A stretch of 64,000 nt of DNA, taken from assembly GCA_003021705.1 (NCBI GenBank), contig PXRJ01000007.1, positions 74,983-138,982 on the forward strand, read 5' to 3'. The stretch is from Halobacteriales archaeon QS_3_64_16. GTDB lineage: Archaea; Halobacteriota; Halobacteria; Halobacteriales; Halococcaceae. The first letter of the stretch is position 1, and every line of letters begins with the position of its first letter. A model generated the notes under the pieces. That model did no database searches. It had not been told where the DNA came from and was given only the letters and a program-made list of their open reading frames with translations. A program made the position numbers and the translations under genes. This document shows, piece by piece, positions 63,008-64,000 of this stretch.

Positions 63008-64000
63008 TCATGCGTTCGGCAGCAGCGTCGCACGGGTCACTTCCCGACTATCGGATTTCGCGAGGGCTTCCTCCACGTCCTTCAAGGCGAACTCGGCGTC
63101 GATCAGCTCGTCGTAGGGGTACTTCTCCGAGTTCGTATCGAGGAACTCGAGCGCGCGATGCAGATACCAGGGGTTGTATCGCACTGCTGAGGTGATGTCG
63201 ATTGACTTCCGAGTAAGTGCCCCGGGGTCGAAATCAGTGGTTTGGCCGGGGCTGACGTTGCCCATCTCCAGGTATCGGCCGCCGTCACGAAGCAAGGAAA
63301 TCCCTTCGGCGAAGGCCTCGGGCACGCCCGCGACCTCGACGCCGACGTCCGCACCCGTCCCGTCAGTCAGTTCGCGCACGTGCTCGGCCCGGGCCTCGCT
63401 CGTCTCGAACTCCCGGAAGTCGATCACGTGATCCGCGCCGAACTGTTTCGCCCGTTCGATCCGTCCGTCGACACCCTCGATGACGATCGTCTCCGCGCCC
63501 CGCTCGTTCGCGACCGCAAGCGAATTGAGCCCGAGCCCGCCCGCGCCCTGGACGACGACCGTATCGCCGTACTCGATACCCGTCTGATCGAGCCCGAACA
63601 TGACCTGGGAGAGCGCGCAGTTCGCCCCCGCCGCGATGCCTGGATCGAGGCCCTCGGGCACCTTGTAGAAGTACTGATCCGGGTGAATATAATAGTGGGT
63701 CGCAAAGGTGCCGTGGAAATGAGGCGATTCCTCGGGGGATTTCGACCAGTAGCGATAGGCGTTCTGACAGAGGTGGAAGTCGCCGACGAGACAGGACGAA
63801 CAGGTCCGGCAGGTGAGGTAGTAGACCGGCGCGAGGAGATCGCCCTCCGAAATCGGTTCGCCCGCGTAGTCGGTCTCGACACCCTCACCCAATTCGACGG
63901 CTCGACAGAGCACCTCGTGGCCGAGCACGCCCTCCTTGACCTCGGGATGGTGCCCGCGCCAGATGTGGAGTTCCGACCCACAGACGTTCGCGCGCTCGAC
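63008..64000 (-). CDS. Zinc-dependent alcohol dehydrogenase (partial, cut by right edge)
   Basis: The frame stays open to the window edge, so the start is outside; the visible 330 residues begin VERANVCGSELHIWRG. Catalytic zinc ligands include Cys in NVCGSELH and His in VLGHEV, structural zinc cysteines CRTCSSCLVGDFHLC follow, and the nucleotide motif GAGGLGLNSLAVA appears near residue 170. An aldehyde dehydrogenase lies on the same strand downstream. The substrate is a secondary or short-chain alcohol by family, not known here. Confidence 0.9.
   Translation of the reverse strand, partial: VERANVCGSELHIWRGHHPEVKEGVLGHEVLCRAVELGEGVETDYAGEPISEGDLLAPVYYLTCRTCSSCLVGDFHLCQNAYRYWSKSPEESPHFHGTFATHYYIHPDQYFYKVPEGLDPGIAAGANCALSQVMFGLDQTGIEYGDTVVVQGAGGLGLNSLAVANERGAETIVIEGVDGRIERAKQFGADHVIDFREFETSEARAEHVRELTDGTGADVGVEVAGVPEAFAEGISLLRDGGRYLEMGNVSPGQTTDFDPGALTRKSIDITSAVRYNPWYLHRALEFLDTNSEKYPYDELIDAEFALKDVEEALAKSDSREVTRATLLPNA

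Noticed and set aside
1..64000. CRISPR array, rRNA or complete insertion sequence
   Set aside because: No regularly spaced direct repeats, rRNA blocks or transposase motifs were recognised in reading the window.

Overview
The window looks like chromosomal DNA of a haloarchaeon. GC is high almost everywhere, the proteins are very acidic, genes often start leaderless or with overlapping ATGA/GTGA junctions, and archaeal genes are present (LSm, ribosomal L37e, aIF1/SUI1-type factor, cofE, mer, twin-arginine lipoproteins). The genus is not fixed by the sequence; a Halalkalicoccus-like organism is only a guess.

Layout. 1-7.3 kb holds housekeeping genes: a PAC2 protein, purF, the LSm-L37e pair, a Gfo/Idh oxidoreductase, an M42 peptidase, an acidic membrane protein and a DUF2342 metalloprotease-like protein. 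7.4-23 kb is a sugar locus. It has glpR-pfkB, a complete fructose PTS (ptsC-ptsA-ptsH-ptsI-ptsB), a TrmB-type regulator divergent from an M24-like protein, a GapN-like aldehyde dehydrogenase, pyruvate kinase and a gluconate-dehydratase-like enolase-superfamily enzyme. Fructose would enter as fructose-1-phosphate, be phosphorylated by PfkB and pass to lower glycolysis; the dehydratase feeds the semi-phosphorylative Entner-Doudoroff route. A shared inverted repeat lies before glpR and ptsC, and TrmB-like boxes lie before trmB and the dehydratase.

23-31.6 kb is mixed: quinone oxidoreductase, MoaB, a flavoprotein, an MFS carrier, a DUF302 lipoprotein, dodecin, a metallo-beta-lactamase-fold lactonase-like enzyme and a GNAT protein. 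31.8-39.3 kb is a probable catabolic locus: IclR regulator, TAXI-TRAP transporter, cupin, quinone oxidoreductase, a 54-residue protein, thiolase and a DUF35 partner.

39.4-41.3 kb has an IscA-type protein and hisD. 41.38-42.55 kb is a sharply AT-rich island with a PD-(D/E)XK nuclease and an unknown partner, the best candidate for an undescribed (possibly defence) module. 43.4-45.2 kb is cofE-mer. 46-50.6 kb is a MoxR-DUF58-transglutaminase cluster. 50.8-57.5 kb contains an APH-family kinase, an acyl-CoA dehydrogenase with an abnormal C-terminus, an amidotransferase, a serine hydrolase and a NosD-like surface protein. 57.6-64 kb has a sodium-solute symporter with a tiny partner, an iron alcohol dehydrogenase, a frameshifted aldehyde dehydrogenase and a zinc alcohol dehydrogenase cut by the right edge.

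No tRNA, rRNA, CRISPR array or intact insertion sequence was recognised. Several GC-rich intergenic stretches carry strong hairpins and possibly mobile-element debris.
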